From: Erysipelotrichales bacterium
GTDB taxonomy: Bacteria; Bacillota_I; Bacilli_A; Erysipelotrichales; Erysipelotrichaceae
Length of the DNA: 64,000 bases
NCBI GenBank assembly: GCA_910576855.1
Contig: CAJTJP010000018.1
Location: 1-64,000 of the forward strand
Direction of reading: 5' to 3'
Part shown: in pieces, positions 24,577 through 33,982 of the stretch
How positions within the stretch are numbered: position 1 is the first letter of the stretch
Layout of the letters: the number at the start of each line of letters is the position of its first letter
Made by a program: the position numbers and the translations under genes
Notes under the pieces: generated by a model
Told to the model about the DNA's origin: nothing
What the model saw: the letters and a program-made list of their open reading frames with translations, nothing else
Databases searched by the model: none

Positions 24577-26144
24577 TATAAAATACCAATCATTGTTCCG
24601 AAGATGCCGATAAGCAACAGAATCAGCATTAAGTGAATCACCTTCACATTTTTCTTTAACAGCCATACGACTAAGAAGACCGTCAACAGTGACAGCATTC
24701 CCGGCATGATCGTATCAAGCAATTCCTGCACCTGCATCGGATCAATTCCATCAATCGCTATTGTCAGCGGCGTTGTTACGCTCACCATACTGACACTCAT
24801 ACCGCCGATTACCATAAGTCCCATAATGCCGGCACACAGTGAAAGTTTTTGTAACAAGTTTTCTGATGAAATCTTACTGATAAAGCTTTTACCGAATTTA
24901 TAGCTCATTGTCATACCGATATATCGTAATAATACGTGAGGTATGTTAAATATTATGATAAATACAAACGGAGCCAAAATATTTCCTGCTAAGGCAAGCT
25001 GACAGGCAACGCCTGCCGCAATGGTACGAACGATTCCCCACCAGAAGGAATCACCGACTCCTGCCAACGGTCCCATAAAAGCAACCTTTACACTGTTGAT
25101 TGCTTCCGCATCATAATTATGCGTTGCCGCATATTCCTCCTCCATTGCGACCGACATACCGAGGATCCAAGTAACTAATTGCGGCGAAGTATTAAAGAAT
25201 ACCATATGGCGCTGTAATGCTTCACTCAATTCTTTTGGATCGGTATATAATTTTTTTAATGCCGGAATCATTGCGTAACAATAACCAAAGCCTTGAAAAC
25301 GCTCATAATTAAAGGATGCCTCCAATGTAAAGGAGCGAAAGAAGATGCGATGTAAATCACGTTTCGTCAGTACAGAGGAACGCTCGCTTTGTTCCTCATA
25401 GCTTACTTCATTTCCCGCATCTGTTTTTTCTTTAGTAAAGAAATAAACAAGCACTGCAATGCTGCCGCCTAAAATCGCAATGCCGAGCACATCCATTTCT
25501 AAATATGCCGCCAATACAAAGCCGATAAAATAGAAAGCTCCGATTTGTTTGTTCCAGATGAGATTCAGCAACAAACCAAAGCCAAGTGCCGGCAACAGCG
25601 TCGTTCCGGCCATAAGCCCGTCCATAACGACCTGCGGTATTTGATCCACTACGGCCTGTATTGCATTTGATCCGACATAGATAGATGATGTAACTACCGC
25701 AAAGGTAAATAATGACCATAATCCAAAGCACAGATAATGTGCTCTTTCAATTTGTTTATAATTCCCCTGTGCAGCTCCTTTATCTGCTTTTCGCAAAAAA
25801 TATAAATTCAAAATATAATAAGCTTTTTCTGCTAAATTATAAAGAATACCCACCGGAATTGCGAGTGTTGTCGCAACCTCGACACCGTTCCCTGTCATAA
25901 TTGCCAGTGCGGTTCCGACTACGCCGCCTACCAGTGTATTAATCGATACGGCGCCGCCGACATACATAACCCCCATAAAAGCAAGCTCAAGTGTTCCACC
26001 GATAATAATACCTTGCTCTAAGTCTCCCAAAATTAAACCTACCACAGGTCCCATAATGATCGGCCGCTCTAACATATTAGAACCGACTAAATATTCACAA
26101 AGCCCCAGTACTGCAGCCAATCCCAGTAATACTGCCTCAAGCAT
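24576..26144 (-). CDS. PTS mannose-family IIC-IID fusion permease
   Basis: The 522-residue protein joins two membrane components. Residues 1-250 match IIC (EYLVGSNMLERPIIMGPVVG, then GTLELAFMGVMYVGGAVS). Residues 260-522 match IID, starting DLHRIFFRSFTLEASFNYER and continuing MIPALKKLY, FFNTSPQLVTWILG, AMEEEYA and GPLAGVGDSFWWG. In most mannose-family systems IIC and IID are separate genes. AGGAGG precedes the ATG. It follows IIB and is followed by nagA with a one-base overlap. Together with IIA and IIB it would import and phosphorylate an amino sugar. Confidence 0.92.
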   Translation of the reverse strand: MLEAVLLGLAAVLGLCEYLVGSNMLERPIIMGPVVGLILGDLEQGIIIGGTLELAFMGVMYVGGAVSINTLVGGVVGTALAIMTGNGVEVATTLAIPVGILYNLAEKAYYILNLYFLRKADKGAAQGNYKQIERAHYLCFGLWSLFTFAVVTSSIYVGSNAIQAVVDQIPQVVMDGLMAGTTLLPALGFGLLLNLIWNKQIGAFYFIGFVLAAYLEMDVLGIAILGGSIAVLVYFFTKEKTDAGNEVSYEEQSERSSVLTKRDLHRIFFRSFTLEASFNYERFQGFGYCYAMIPALKKLYTDPKELSEALQRHMVFFNTSPQLVTWILGMSVAMEEEYAATHNYDAEAINSVKVAFMGPLAGVGDSFWWGIVRTIAAGVACQLALAGNILAPFVFIIIFNIPHVLLRYIGMTMSYKFGKSFISKISSENLLQKLSLCAGIMGLMVIGGMSVSMVSVTTPLTIAIDGIDPMQVQELLDTIMPGMLSLLTVFLVVWLLKKNVKVIHLMLILLLIGIFGTMIGIL

Positions 26145-26157
26145 ATTCTATCCTCCT

Positions 26158-26634
26158 CTATTCACAGCTTTCTTTATCCAAAACCATTTTTTTATTTTCC
26201 GGCACTGCTCTTAATTCTACCTCAATGCCGTTTTCCATTAACTGCCGACAGATTGCCTTATCCTCATCAGTCAATGTAATCGCATGCGTAATTCGACAGC
26301 TTCCCGGGCGCTCACGCAATCCTCCTAAATTCAAAGAGCGGATATACCCTGTTTTCTCAATCAGCCGTTGTGCATCCGCAAGATTATTCACTACCGCCAT
26401 GATTTGTTGTCTGCTGTCCTCTTGTTGTATCAAAAGCTCAGCAGCCTTCTGAACCTCTTCGATCACAAGCTCAACTCCTACCGGCTTTGCCATTCCCAAT
26501 GTCATTTTCATAAATTCATCATGAGCGACACTGTCATTCGCAATGATAATTTTCTGAATAGCTAAAGCCTTCGTCCACAAAAATGCAACCTGACCGTGTA
26601 ATAAACGATCATCTACTCTTAATAATTTCAGCAT
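26158..26634 (-). CDS. PTS mannose-family IIB component
   Basis: The 158-residue protein starts LKLLRVDDRLLHGQVAFLW. His13 in DDRLLHGQV is the phosphorylation site that takes phosphate from IIA and passes it to the sugar. IIANDSVAHDEFMKMTL also matches the family. AAAGGAG lies upstream, and the ATG overlaps the IIA stop by 7 bases. Length is typical. Confidence 0.94.
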   Translation of the reverse strand: MLKLLRVDDRLLHGQVAFLWTKALAIQKIIIANDSVAHDEFMKMTLGMAKPVGVELVIEEVQKAAELLIQQEDSRQQIMAVVNNLADAQRLIEKTGYIRSLNLGGLRERPGSCRITHAITLTDEDKAICRQLMENGIEVELRAVPENKKMVLDKESCE

Positions 26635-27041
26635 GTGTTTTCTCCTTTCGTATCATTAAATAATGAATTTACTAATACAATTTCATTCTTGCCGCGTTCT
26701 ACAATTTCATTCAAAACAGTAATGCTTATTTGTTCATCGTTCAACATAATACATTCCAATAAAACTGCTAAATTGTAGCCCGCAATAATAAACGTATGAT
26801 CATTTAAAAATTCCTTGGTAATTCGCTGATTCACACTGCCCGCCAATAAATCGGTAAAAATCAGTGTTTTTTGTGAACCGCGTGTCTGCAGCCACAAGCT
26901 CAGCTTTTTCACCTCCGCTTCTAAATCATCATTATCGACATAGGCACTCATTACATACACATCGTTTTTTTGTGAAATAATTTCCAGCGTGTTTTTAGTC
27001 CCCAATGCCATATGTCCATGCGTTGCGATAATAAAGTTAAT
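26628..27041 (-). CDS. PTS mannose-family IIA component, probable AUU start
   Basis: The protein has the family N-terminus INFIIATHGHMALG, with the phosphorylated histidine in ATHG. It ends near residue 137, as expected for IIA-Man. No ATG, GTG or TTG stands at the usual place. The strong AGGAGG lies 8 bases before an ATT codon (27039-27041) that aligns exactly with the family start. The only standard start upstream is a GTG at 27059, in front of the ribosome site. I therefore propose AUU initiation. It is the first gene of the PTS operon. Confidence 0.85.
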   Translation of the reverse strand: MNFIIATHGHMALGTKNTLEIISQKNDVYVMSAYVDNDDLEAEVKKLSLWLQTRGSQKTLIFTDLLAGSVNQRITKEFLNDHTFIIAGYNLAVLLECIMLNDEQISITVLNEIVERGKNEIVLVNSLFNDTKGENTC

Positions 27042-27079
27042 AAGAATCCCTCCTTTCACTCTTATTAAACCCTTTTTTC

Positions 27080-27119
27080 CCTTTTAACACCATTGTACCT
27101 TTTTCACTAAGTTAGTGAA
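27080..27119 (-). promoter_or_regulatory. PTS operon promoter with palindromic operator
   Basis: TTCACTAAGTTAGTGAA (27103-27119) is a perfect 17-bp palindrome. On the minus strand TTCACT would serve as -35, followed by 16 bases and TACAAT (27092-27097) as -10, so the operator overlaps the -35. It sits over the 3' end of the regulator gene and about 60 bases before IIA. A sister palindrome precedes the regulator. Confidence 0.65.
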
Positions 27120-29041
27120 TTCATGGCTTTTTTTATCCCGTTTAAAAATGCTTCAAAATTCTTCAGCCTTAAAAAGTGCGAAACACTGTGATAATCGCAT
27201 GCCCATTTAGACAGTACATCCATTAAAAGCCAACAACGCTCCTGCTCATCGGGATTCGCTCCGATCCATATCATAATTTCAACAAACTGCTTATCCCATA
27301 TAATACTTTTCTTTAATACGTAGATATGAAAAAATAACGGATTATGATGCTCACATGTATGAAATACCGCAATACTGTTGCCGATCTCTGATGACAATAT
27401 TTTTTCTTTTTCCGTGATGTCCTTCCATTCTTTTTTTAACTGCTCATCGGCAAGCGTTGAATATATGTGCTTCATTACCGCATATTTCGTATTGCCTTCA
27501 ATTCCGTAAGTAATGATATCCTCTTGAAATAAAGAAAGCAGATTCATTTTTAAATAATAAAGACGAGTAATTTCATTATCCAAAAGTTTCATCTGTTCTT
27601 CTTGCTGATAAGACAAATACAAAATCGGTTTATCAATTTTCGTGTGCAGCTGCATTGTCGTTATGATCACATCATATTGAGACAGCTGTTTTGTTTTAAG
27701 CTCGTTTAAATCAGCCAAATCTACGGCTTCAACGATTTGTTTATAGCGCTCTGATATCTCATTGATTAACATGATGCTTTCAGGCCGACCGCTTCCGCAT
27801 AATAATAACAGCTTCATTCGATAGCGGCGATGAATGCGCTGCAGTGCCCAATTAAAGTACAATACTAAAAAGCCGAATTCATTGATTTCCATATCTAAAT
27901 GAAAGTGCTCTTTGATTTTAGCTGCAGCAACATCTGTAATTTTATAAGCAAATAAATATTTTCTGAAGTAATCGTACAGAGTAAGACTTCTGAGCGGTAA
28001 ATGCAGCTGTAAGCGAGACAGCATTGCCGGCAAGTGCATTTTCAACAAATGAATTAATTCTTGATCTTGATGAAAACAGATTCCGTAAACTTTTTCGATT
28101 TCTTGAAACAGGTCATTAAAGAATGCTTCATCAGGAAGATTTTCTGCTTCAAAGGAAGTGTTTGTCGCAATATGCTTTGTTTGAAAATGAATCGCAAAAT
28201 AGATTGCTTCATCATGGGGAACCATAATTGAATTCTCTTTTTCCAATGCTTTTACAAGCTGCTCACCTGCACACAAATAGCGGGAATTGCCGGTAAAAGC
28301 ATATTGTTCATCAGTAATTTTCATATAGTTGTACAGTACCCATCGCCTCAGCGCAACAATTATATGAATGATCATATTTTCAAAAGAGTAAGACGATATT
28401 TGTATTTCATTCGTATCTAATACATTTCTGAGAATGTCTTTAATTTTCTTTATTTCATTTTGTCTTTCTAAATCGGCAAGCATTGTATTATCTTCACTTA
28501 AAATACCGGAGATCAAGCTGTTATGAAAAAAATACTCCGCAATACATATGCGAATATTCAGTTCTGAGCCTCGAATAATGATACCTCGCCCACCGGCATG
28601 TTCAATCCATAAATGATATTTTTGCAGAATGATCTTTACTTCTTTTAAACAGGAGGAGAAGGTGGAACGATCAATATATAATTCTTCCGCAAAATCATCA
28701 ATCTTGATATAATAATCGACAATCAACATCTTCATAATAATATAATTGACCCTCTGCATCCTTGACTGGGGAATATTGCCGGTATTTTGTTCATCCTTAC
28801 GGATCAAGTCAAGAAATTGCTGATATAAATCTGTATCATGAATTACAAATGTATAGCCATAGCCTCTTTTCGCTATGATTTCTGCCCCGTAATCGGTCAA
28901 GATTTCATTAATTCGTTTTATATCCCCTTTGATTGTTCGTGATGAAACTCCGACAAAGCGTGCCAGTTGTTCGCTTGTTTGTCCTTCTTGGGAATCAGCA
29001 ATCTGCATCAATATTAATTGTAATCTTTTTTCCATAAGCAT
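27107..29041 (-). CDS. PRD-domain PTS regulator (BglG/MtlR/LicR type)
   Basis: The 644-residue protein begins with an HTH (QTSEQLARFVGVSSRTIKGD) and a second winged-helix domain (about residues 80-165). Two PRD domains follow (about 195-300 and 310-415, with histidines such as IYFAIHFQTKH), then a IIB-like domain around LLLCGSGRPESIMLI and a C-terminal IIA-like domain. Regulators of this design respond to HPr and PTS phosphorylation. It is encoded just before the PTS operon on the same strand. The ATG at 29041 is chosen because AGGAGG lies 7 bases upstream; another ATG is 6 bases earlier. Confidence 0.9.
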   Translation of the reverse strand: MLMEKRLQLILMQIADSQEGQTSEQLARFVGVSSRTIKGDIKRINEILTDYGAEIIAKRGYGYTFVIHDTDLYQQFLDLIRKDEQNTGNIPQSRMQRVNYIIMKMLIVDYYIKIDDFAEELYIDRSTFSSCLKEVKIILQKYHLWIEHAGGRGIIIRGSELNIRICIAEYFFHNSLISGILSEDNTMLADLERQNEIKKIKDILRNVLDTNEIQISSYSFENMIIHIIVALRRWVLYNYMKITDEQYAFTGNSRYLCAGEQLVKALEKENSIMVPHDEAIYFAIHFQTKHIATNTSFEAENLPDEAFFNDLFQEIEKVYGICFHQDQELIHLLKMHLPAMLSRLQLHLPLRSLTLYDYFRKYLFAYKITDVAAAKIKEHFHLDMEINEFGFLVLYFNWALQRIHRRYRMKLLLLCGSGRPESIMLINEISERYKQIVEAVDLADLNELKTKQLSQYDVIITTMQLHTKIDKPILYLSYQQEEQMKLLDNEITRLYYLKMNLLSLFQEDIITYGIEGNTKYAVMKHIYSTLADEQLKKEWKDITEKEKILSSEIGNSIAVFHTCEHHNPLFFHIYVLKKSIIWDKQFVEIMIWIGANPDEQERCWLLMDVLSKWACDYHSVSHFLRLKNFEAFLNGIKKAMNSLT

Positions 29042-29289
29042 AGGCATTCCTCCTGTAATCATTATAAGCGGATTGAGCTTTTTCTTAAAGTGATATTTTT
29101 CACTTAATAAGTGAAGTACAATGCTGATTTATTTTTAGTCTGTGCTGTATTGCGCTTGTTTATAAATTACGCTGATTATGCAGCAGAATAAACTGAAATG
29201 TTTTATTAATCGCTATAACAATACTGATTTATTTTAAGGTATTTATTATCTTTGATCCTTAAGTCTAATATATAGTTTTTTTACAAACA
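29042..29289 (-). other. Leader of the PRD regulator with operator
   Basis: No gene. The palindrome at 29099-29115 is the main feature. An AGTGA-TATTTT-TCACT repeat overlaps its left side. The rest is A/T-rich sequence up to the prfB terminator. Confidence 0.5.
29099..29115 (-). promoter_or_regulatory. Sister palindrome upstream of the PRD regulator
   Basis: TTCACTTAATAAGTGAA is a perfect 17-bp palindrome, matching the one before IIA at TTCACTwAnTwAGTGAA. It lies about 58 bases before the regulator start and is a likely autoregulatory site. Confidence 0.65.
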
Positions 29290-29320
29290 GAAAAATGCCA
29301 TGTTCCCATGACATTTTTTC
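29290..29320 (-). terminator. Terminator of secA-prfB
   Basis: AAAAATGcCATG and CATGaCATTTTT pair around TTCC, with one mismatch. On the minus strand TTTTTCTGTTTG follows the stem. It lies about 30 bases past the prfB stop. Confidence 0.75.
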
Positions 29321-29349
29321 TGTTTATTGCTAAATGAATATTCCATAAA

Positions 29350-30451
29350 CTACGATATCTGCATTTTCAGGTACGCAAAGATGAACTCATCCAAATCCCC
29401 GTCCATGACATTTTGGATTTGGCTTGTTTCACAGCCGGTTCTTACATCCTTGACTAAGGAATACGGATGGAATACATACGAGCGAATTTGTGATCCCCAT
29501 TCAATCAGTTTTTGTTCACCCTTGATTTCCGCAAGCTTTGCCTCTTGTTCCTCAATCATTTTTTGATAGAGTCGAGATTTTAAAATACGCAGTGCTTCCT
29601 CACGATTTTCATGCTGAGATCTGCCGTTTTGGCATGTAGCGACAAGTCCCGTCGGCTTATGCACCATACGAATCGCAGAATCGGTCTTATTGATATGCTG
29701 ACCGCCGGCACCGCTGGCTCGCTTTGTTTCTACGATCAAATCCTCCGGCTTGATATCGATTTCAATTTCATCCTGAAACTGCGGCATGACATCCAGTGAT
29801 GCAAATGAGGTATGTCGTCTTGCCCCTGCATCAAAAGGAGAAATACGCACTAAGCGATGGACGCCCTTTTCCGCCTTTAAATAGCCGTAAGCCTTTTCGC
29901 CTTCAACCAACAGGGTGACAGATTTAATGCCTGCTTCCTCTCCCGGCTGATAATCCAGAGTGGTTACCTTAAAGCCTTTTTTATTCGCATATCTTGAGTA
30001 CATGCGATATAACATATCAGCCCAATCACAGGACTCGGTACCGCCGGCACCCGGATGAATCTCCAATATCGCATTGGATTGATCGTATTCATGAGAAAGC
30101 AATACCTTGATTTCAAAATCCGCAAACCGCTCAGTAAGCTCCTTGTATTCTTCCTCTGCAAGCATCAGCAGCTCATCATCATTTTCCTGCTTCAGCAAAT
30201 CAGCACTTTCCGCTAAATCGGCAATTTGTTTTTCCAAGGCATCATAAGCATCGACGATTTCCTTCATGCTGTTACATTTACGAATCGTGTGCTGAGCCTT
30301 TTGCGCGTCATTCCAAAAATCTGCTTCCATGCTTTTTTGTGTAAGCTCGGCAATTTTATATCTCTTTTCAGTTAAGTCAAAGTGACTCACTCAAAGAAGC
30401 AAGCTTTTTTGAGTGAGTGTCCAGTCCTTGTTTAATTTCATACAGTTCCAT
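29350..30451 (-). CDS. prfB: Peptide chain release factor 2 with programmed frameshift
   Basis: RF2 ends translation at UAA and UGA. The gene starts at ATG 30451 ([20 protein letters not shown]) and meets an in-frame TGA at codon 25 (30377-30379) within CTT-TGA-C; a +1 shift leads to [12 protein letters not shown]. This is the classic autoregulatory site; the upstream SD-like sequence is GAGTGAG rather than AGGGGG. The rest has the peptide anticodon SPF (VRISPFDAG) and [13 protein letters not shown], the GGQ motif. The ATG is one base after the secA stop, with AGGAGAG upstream. Confidence 0.95.
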
Positions 30452-30452
30452 A

Positions 30453-32810
30453 TTAAGCACTCTCCTGTTGTTCTTCACGCGGCTGAATCTCTACCTTTAA
30501 GGCAAAGAACACGACTTCGCGCGCAATACGCTGCATCATTTCCTCAAACATTTCATAGCCCTCTGATACATATGCCTGCAGCGGGTTATTCTGTGCATAG
30601 GAGCGTAAGTGAATACCGCTTCTCAGCTTATCCATCATATCGATATGCTCAATCCAGTTGCGGTCCATATTACGTAATACGATCGTTTTTTCAAACGGTA
30701 AGAATTGATCCTTGATCGGCGCGATTTTTTCTTCATAGCTATTGAAAATCTTATCCGCACAATAGGTTGATGCCTGACCGCTGTCCATACCGCGCAGTTC
30801 CTCAGGCTTAATTGCATCCTCAGCCAATCCAAGCATACCCAGCCCTTGAATCACACCTGCAGCATCAATCGTATCCTCATGATTCGCATGATTGACATTT
30901 GCCTCTACGACATTGGCAACGATACGATCGGTCATATCCTTTACGATACTGTGTACATCATCATTTTCAAGCACAAAATTGCGCTGTTCATACATGATTT
31001 CTCTTTGTTTTCTTAATACGTCGTCATAATCCAATAACTGCTTACGCACATCGAAGTTATAACCCTCGACACGTCTTTGTGCCTGTGAAATCGATTTTGT
31101 CACAAGCTTGGATTCTACCTGCTGCTCGCCGATTGACGCAAATAAGCTTTCCAAGCGCTCACCGCCGAAACGAATCATTAGATTATCCTGCAGTGACACA
31201 TAGAAGCGAGAGAAGCCCGGATCGCCTTGACGTCCGCTTCGTCCGCGCAGCTGATTATCGATACGACGAGATTCATGGCGCTCACTGCCGATGACAGCTA
31301 AGCCGCCCAGTGCGCGTGATTCCTCACTCAGCTTGATATCGGTACCGCGCCCTGCCATATTGGTCGCGATCGTTACCGATTTGACCTGTCCTGCCTTCGC
31401 AACGATTTCTGCTTCTCGTGCATGGTTTTTCGCATTCAATACCTCATGCGGTATCTTGCGCTTCGTAAGCATTTCGGAAATCAATTCACTTGTCTCGACC
31501 GCAATCGTACCGACAAGCACAGGCTGTCCGCGCTGATACAGCGCTTCTACTTCATCACAGAGCGCATTGAATTTCAAATCACGGGTGCCCCAAACAGAAT
31601 CACTGTGGTCGATACGCTGTACCGGACGATTTGTCGGAATCACGATAACACGCATGTTGTAGATTTCTAAGAATTCCTCTTCTTCGGTCTTTGCCGTACC
31701 GGTCATACCGGCAAGCTTTTCATAAAGACGGAAGAAGTTCTGATAGGTAATCGTTGCCAAGGTGCTCGTTTCCTCTTTAATGTTTACGCCCTCTTTGGCT
31801 TCGATTGCCTGATGCAGACCGTCGGAATATGCACGTCCCGGCATCGTTCTTCCGGTAAATTGATCGACAATTACGATTTCATCTTCCTGCACCACATATT
31901 CAACATCCTTCATCATAATATAGTTGGCCTTTAATGCCTGTTGAATATGATGTACTAACTGCGTATGCTCTATATCGTATAGGTTCTTGATTTTAAATTT
32001 ACGTTCAGCTAAGGTAACACCCTTTTCGCTCAGCTGCACCTGACGTGTTTTTTCATCAATTTCATAATCTCCCTCGTGCAGGCGCTTTACGAATTGATCG
32101 GCTTGAATATAAAGATTCGCCGTTTGCTTACGCCCACCGGAAATGATAAGGGGAGTTCTTGATTCATCGATCAAAATGGAATCGACTTCATCGACGATTG
32201 CCATATATAAACCGCGCTGAACACGTTCCTTTACATCGGTAACCATGTTGTCACGCAGATAATCAAAGCCAAGCTCTGAGTTAGTGGTATAGGTAATATC
32301 ACACGCATAAGCGGCACGCTTTTGATGCGGCTGAAGTGCACGCATATTGACACCCACGCTGAGGCCTAAGAAGCGATAGATTTCACCCATCCACTCAGCA
32401 TCACGATTGGCTAGATACTCATTGACGGTAATTACATGCAAGCCCTTTTGTGCCAATGCGTTCAAATACACGCACATTACGGCTGTCAAGGTTTTACCTT
32501 CACCGGTTTTCATTTCGGCAATATCGCCCTGGTGCATCGCCGCGGCACCCATAATCTGTACTTTATACGGATATTCGCCGATAACACGTCCCGCCGCCTC
32601 TCTGGCAACCGCAAAGGCCTCTACCTGTAAATCATCTAATGATTCTCCTGAATCATAACGAGCTTTAAATTCCTCTGTTTTCGCTTTTAATTCTTCGTCG
32701 CTTAATGTACGCATCACATCACTCAGTGAATCTACTTGATTTGCGACATTTTCTAATCGTGCCAGTATTTTTTTCTCTCCGCTGAATAAGCGTTCGATAA
32801 AATTAGCCAT
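30453..32810 (-). CDS. secA: Preprotein translocase ATPase SecA
   Basis: The 785-residue motor drives proteins through SecYEG. Motifs include MKTGEGKTLTA (Walker A, about residue 101), AIVDEVDSILIDESRTPL (Walker B), the crosslinking domain, TGTAKTEEEEF, NMAGRGTDIKL and RGRSGRQGDPG. It lacks the C-terminal zinc-binding SEC-C motif and ends QPREEQQESA, as in short Gram-positive SecA proteins. GGAGGG precedes the ATG. It forms an operon with prfB. Confidence 0.97.
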   Translation of the reverse strand: MANFIERLFSGEKKILARLENVANQVDSLSDVMRTLSDEELKAKTEEFKARYDSGESLDDLQVEAFAVAREAAGRVIGEYPYKVQIMGAAAMHQGDIAEMKTGEGKTLTAVMCVYLNALAQKGLHVITVNEYLANRDAEWMGEIYRFLGLSVGVNMRALQPHQKRAAYACDITYTTNSELGFDYLRDNMVTDVKERVQRGLYMAIVDEVDSILIDESRTPLIISGGRKQTANLYIQADQFVKRLHEGDYEIDEKTRQVQLSEKGVTLAERKFKIKNLYDIEHTQLVHHIQQALKANYIMMKDVEYVVQEDEIVIVDQFTGRTMPGRAYSDGLHQAIEAKEGVNIKEETSTLATITYQNFFRLYEKLAGMTGTAKTEEEEFLEIYNMRVIVIPTNRPVQRIDHSDSVWGTRDLKFNALCDEVEALYQRGQPVLVGTIAVETSELISEMLTKRKIPHEVLNAKNHAREAEIVAKAGQVKSVTIATNMAGRGTDIKLSEESRALGGLAVIGSERHESRRIDNQLRGRSGRQGDPGFSRFYVSLQDNLMIRFGGERLESLFASIGEQQVESKLVTKSISQAQRRVEGYNFDVRKQLLDYDDVLRKQREIMYEQRNFVLENDDVHSIVKDMTDRIVANVVEANVNHANHEDTIDAAGVIQGLGMLGLAEDAIKPEELRGMDSGQASTYCADKIFNSYEEKIAPIKDQFLPFEKTIVLRNMDRNWIEHIDMMDKLRSGIHLRSYAQNNPLQAYVSEGYEMFEEMMQRIAREVVFFALKVEIQPREEQQESA

Positions 32811-33153
32811 TTTATTCCCTCCGTTTTGGATTCTAAGTCTGCTTTTAAGCTATCAGTATTATTTTAACACAGTTTCGCTCATATGACGATACGTACATAG
32901 CTTTTTTATGTGCTTTTTTGTCCATGCCTGCAGGTTGCACTCATAAAAAGAATGATAACCGTGTACGATATCATTAAATATAAGATTTTTATGATATTTT
33001 GTTTAACATAGAAAGCATTTTCCTTATGGAAACAGAGATTTTCGGGACAATTTTCACGAAAAGGGCATTTCATTCATATAAACGCATATTTCATAAACAT
33101 TTTTCAAAAACCGTTCAAAACATGAAAGGAAATGATTTTCTGATTTTTTTAAT
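32811..33153. other. Intergenic region upstream of secA
   Basis: No gene is supported. A 73-codon plus-strand ORF at 32999-33220 has no ribosome site. The A/T-rich sequence likely contains the secA promoter, but I cannot place it with confidence. Confidence 0.4.
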
Positions 33154-33207
33154 GAAAAAGACAAGCTTTGTATATCATCGTGTGATTGCTTTTCGCTTGC
33201 CTTTTTC
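33154..33207 (-). terminator. Hairpin after the anti-sigma gene
   Basis: GAAAAAGACAAGC (33154-33166) pairs with GCTTGCCTTTTTC (33195-33207), 13 bp with one mismatch. It lies 13 bases past the anti-sigma stop and probably ends the operon; the U-run is within the stem. Confidence 0.6.
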
Positions 33208-33220
33208 AAATTCTTTGTGA

Positions 33221-33982
33221 TTAATCATTGTTGTTATTGCGCTGATGTCTGCCGTTTCCCTGTCCCTGACCTTTGCCATGTCCGTGATGCCCGTGCGCTG
33301 TTTCCTCATTACCGGTATTTGAATGTTCATGAATCAGATCATGTATTTCACGCATCGTCATATCTTGAACATCCTCGCTTTCCATATCGGGCACAAGGTT
33401 TTTCAGTTCAAGAAAGGCACGATATTTGCCGAAGGATAAGCCTGCCTCATGTGCTTCAACAACATCTTTATCGCTTGCATGATAACAATACGTATTCACT
33501 TGATCGGCAGTATGAGATTCAATCTGTGCTAATATTTTTCTTGACTGTGCTTTATCTCTGCCTGTAACGGTAATTGTCATGACTTCATTCTCATTCAGCA
33601 TTGCGCTGATTGTATCGCTTTTCACTATTTTATCAAGCGCTTCATCGTAATTTTGATAACGAAGGCTTAAAGTACTCGCTAAAGCTTCACCGTCTTTATT
33701 ATATCCGTTTACCGCAATGACTTGATTGAAGCGATTTACACTCAGCTCTATGGACGGATTGATATCGATGCTGATTTTAGCTGTCGCCGTATAATAAACA
33801 GTGTGCCCGGTAAGCATCATCAATATCACGACTGCACCGATAAGCGCATATTTCACATACGGCATCGCAATTTTTTGTTTTGTCCAACCCTTGGTCTGCT
33901 GTGCCAAATAGGTGCGTGTATGCTCCTTCAAATCGGCTTCTGATCGAACCTGTGAAAATGCTTTCTGCAGTTTCTCATTCAT
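33221..33982 (-). CDS. Membrane anti-sigma factor (RsgI-like)
   Basis: The 253-residue protein has a cytosolic N-terminus of about 45 residues, one membrane segment (YVKYALIGAVVILMMLTGH) and an outside domain starting AKISIDINPSIELSVNRF. This last pattern is the RsgI-type anti-sigma domain seen in SigI and ECF systems. The C-terminus is rich in His, Gly, Gln and Asn. ATG 33982 has GGAGG 8 bases upstream and overlaps the sigma gene by 8 bases. It would hold the neighbouring sigma factor at the membrane until a surface signal arrives. Confidence 0.85.
   Translation of the reverse strand: MNEKLQKAFSQVRSEADLKEHTRTYLAQQTKGWTKQKIAMPYVKYALIGAVVILMMLTGHTVYYTATAKISIDINPSIELSVNRFNQVIAVNGYNKDGEALASTLSLRYQNYDEALDKIVKSDTISAMLNENEVMTITVTGRDKAQSRKILAQIESHTADQVNTYCYHASDKDVVEAHEAGLSFGKYRAFLELKNLVPDMESEDVQDMTMREIHDLIHEHSNTGNEETAHGHHGHGKGQGQGNGRHQRNNNND

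Noticed and set aside
24577-24666. Upstream extension of nagA by 30 codons
   Set aside because: It would overlap the PTS permease by 90 bases, while the TAATG overlap at 24576 gives the usual NagA N-terminus.
32999-33220. Plus-strand ORF of 73 codons upstream of secA
   Set aside because: No ribosome site; it runs over the terminator hairpin of the anti-sigma operon.
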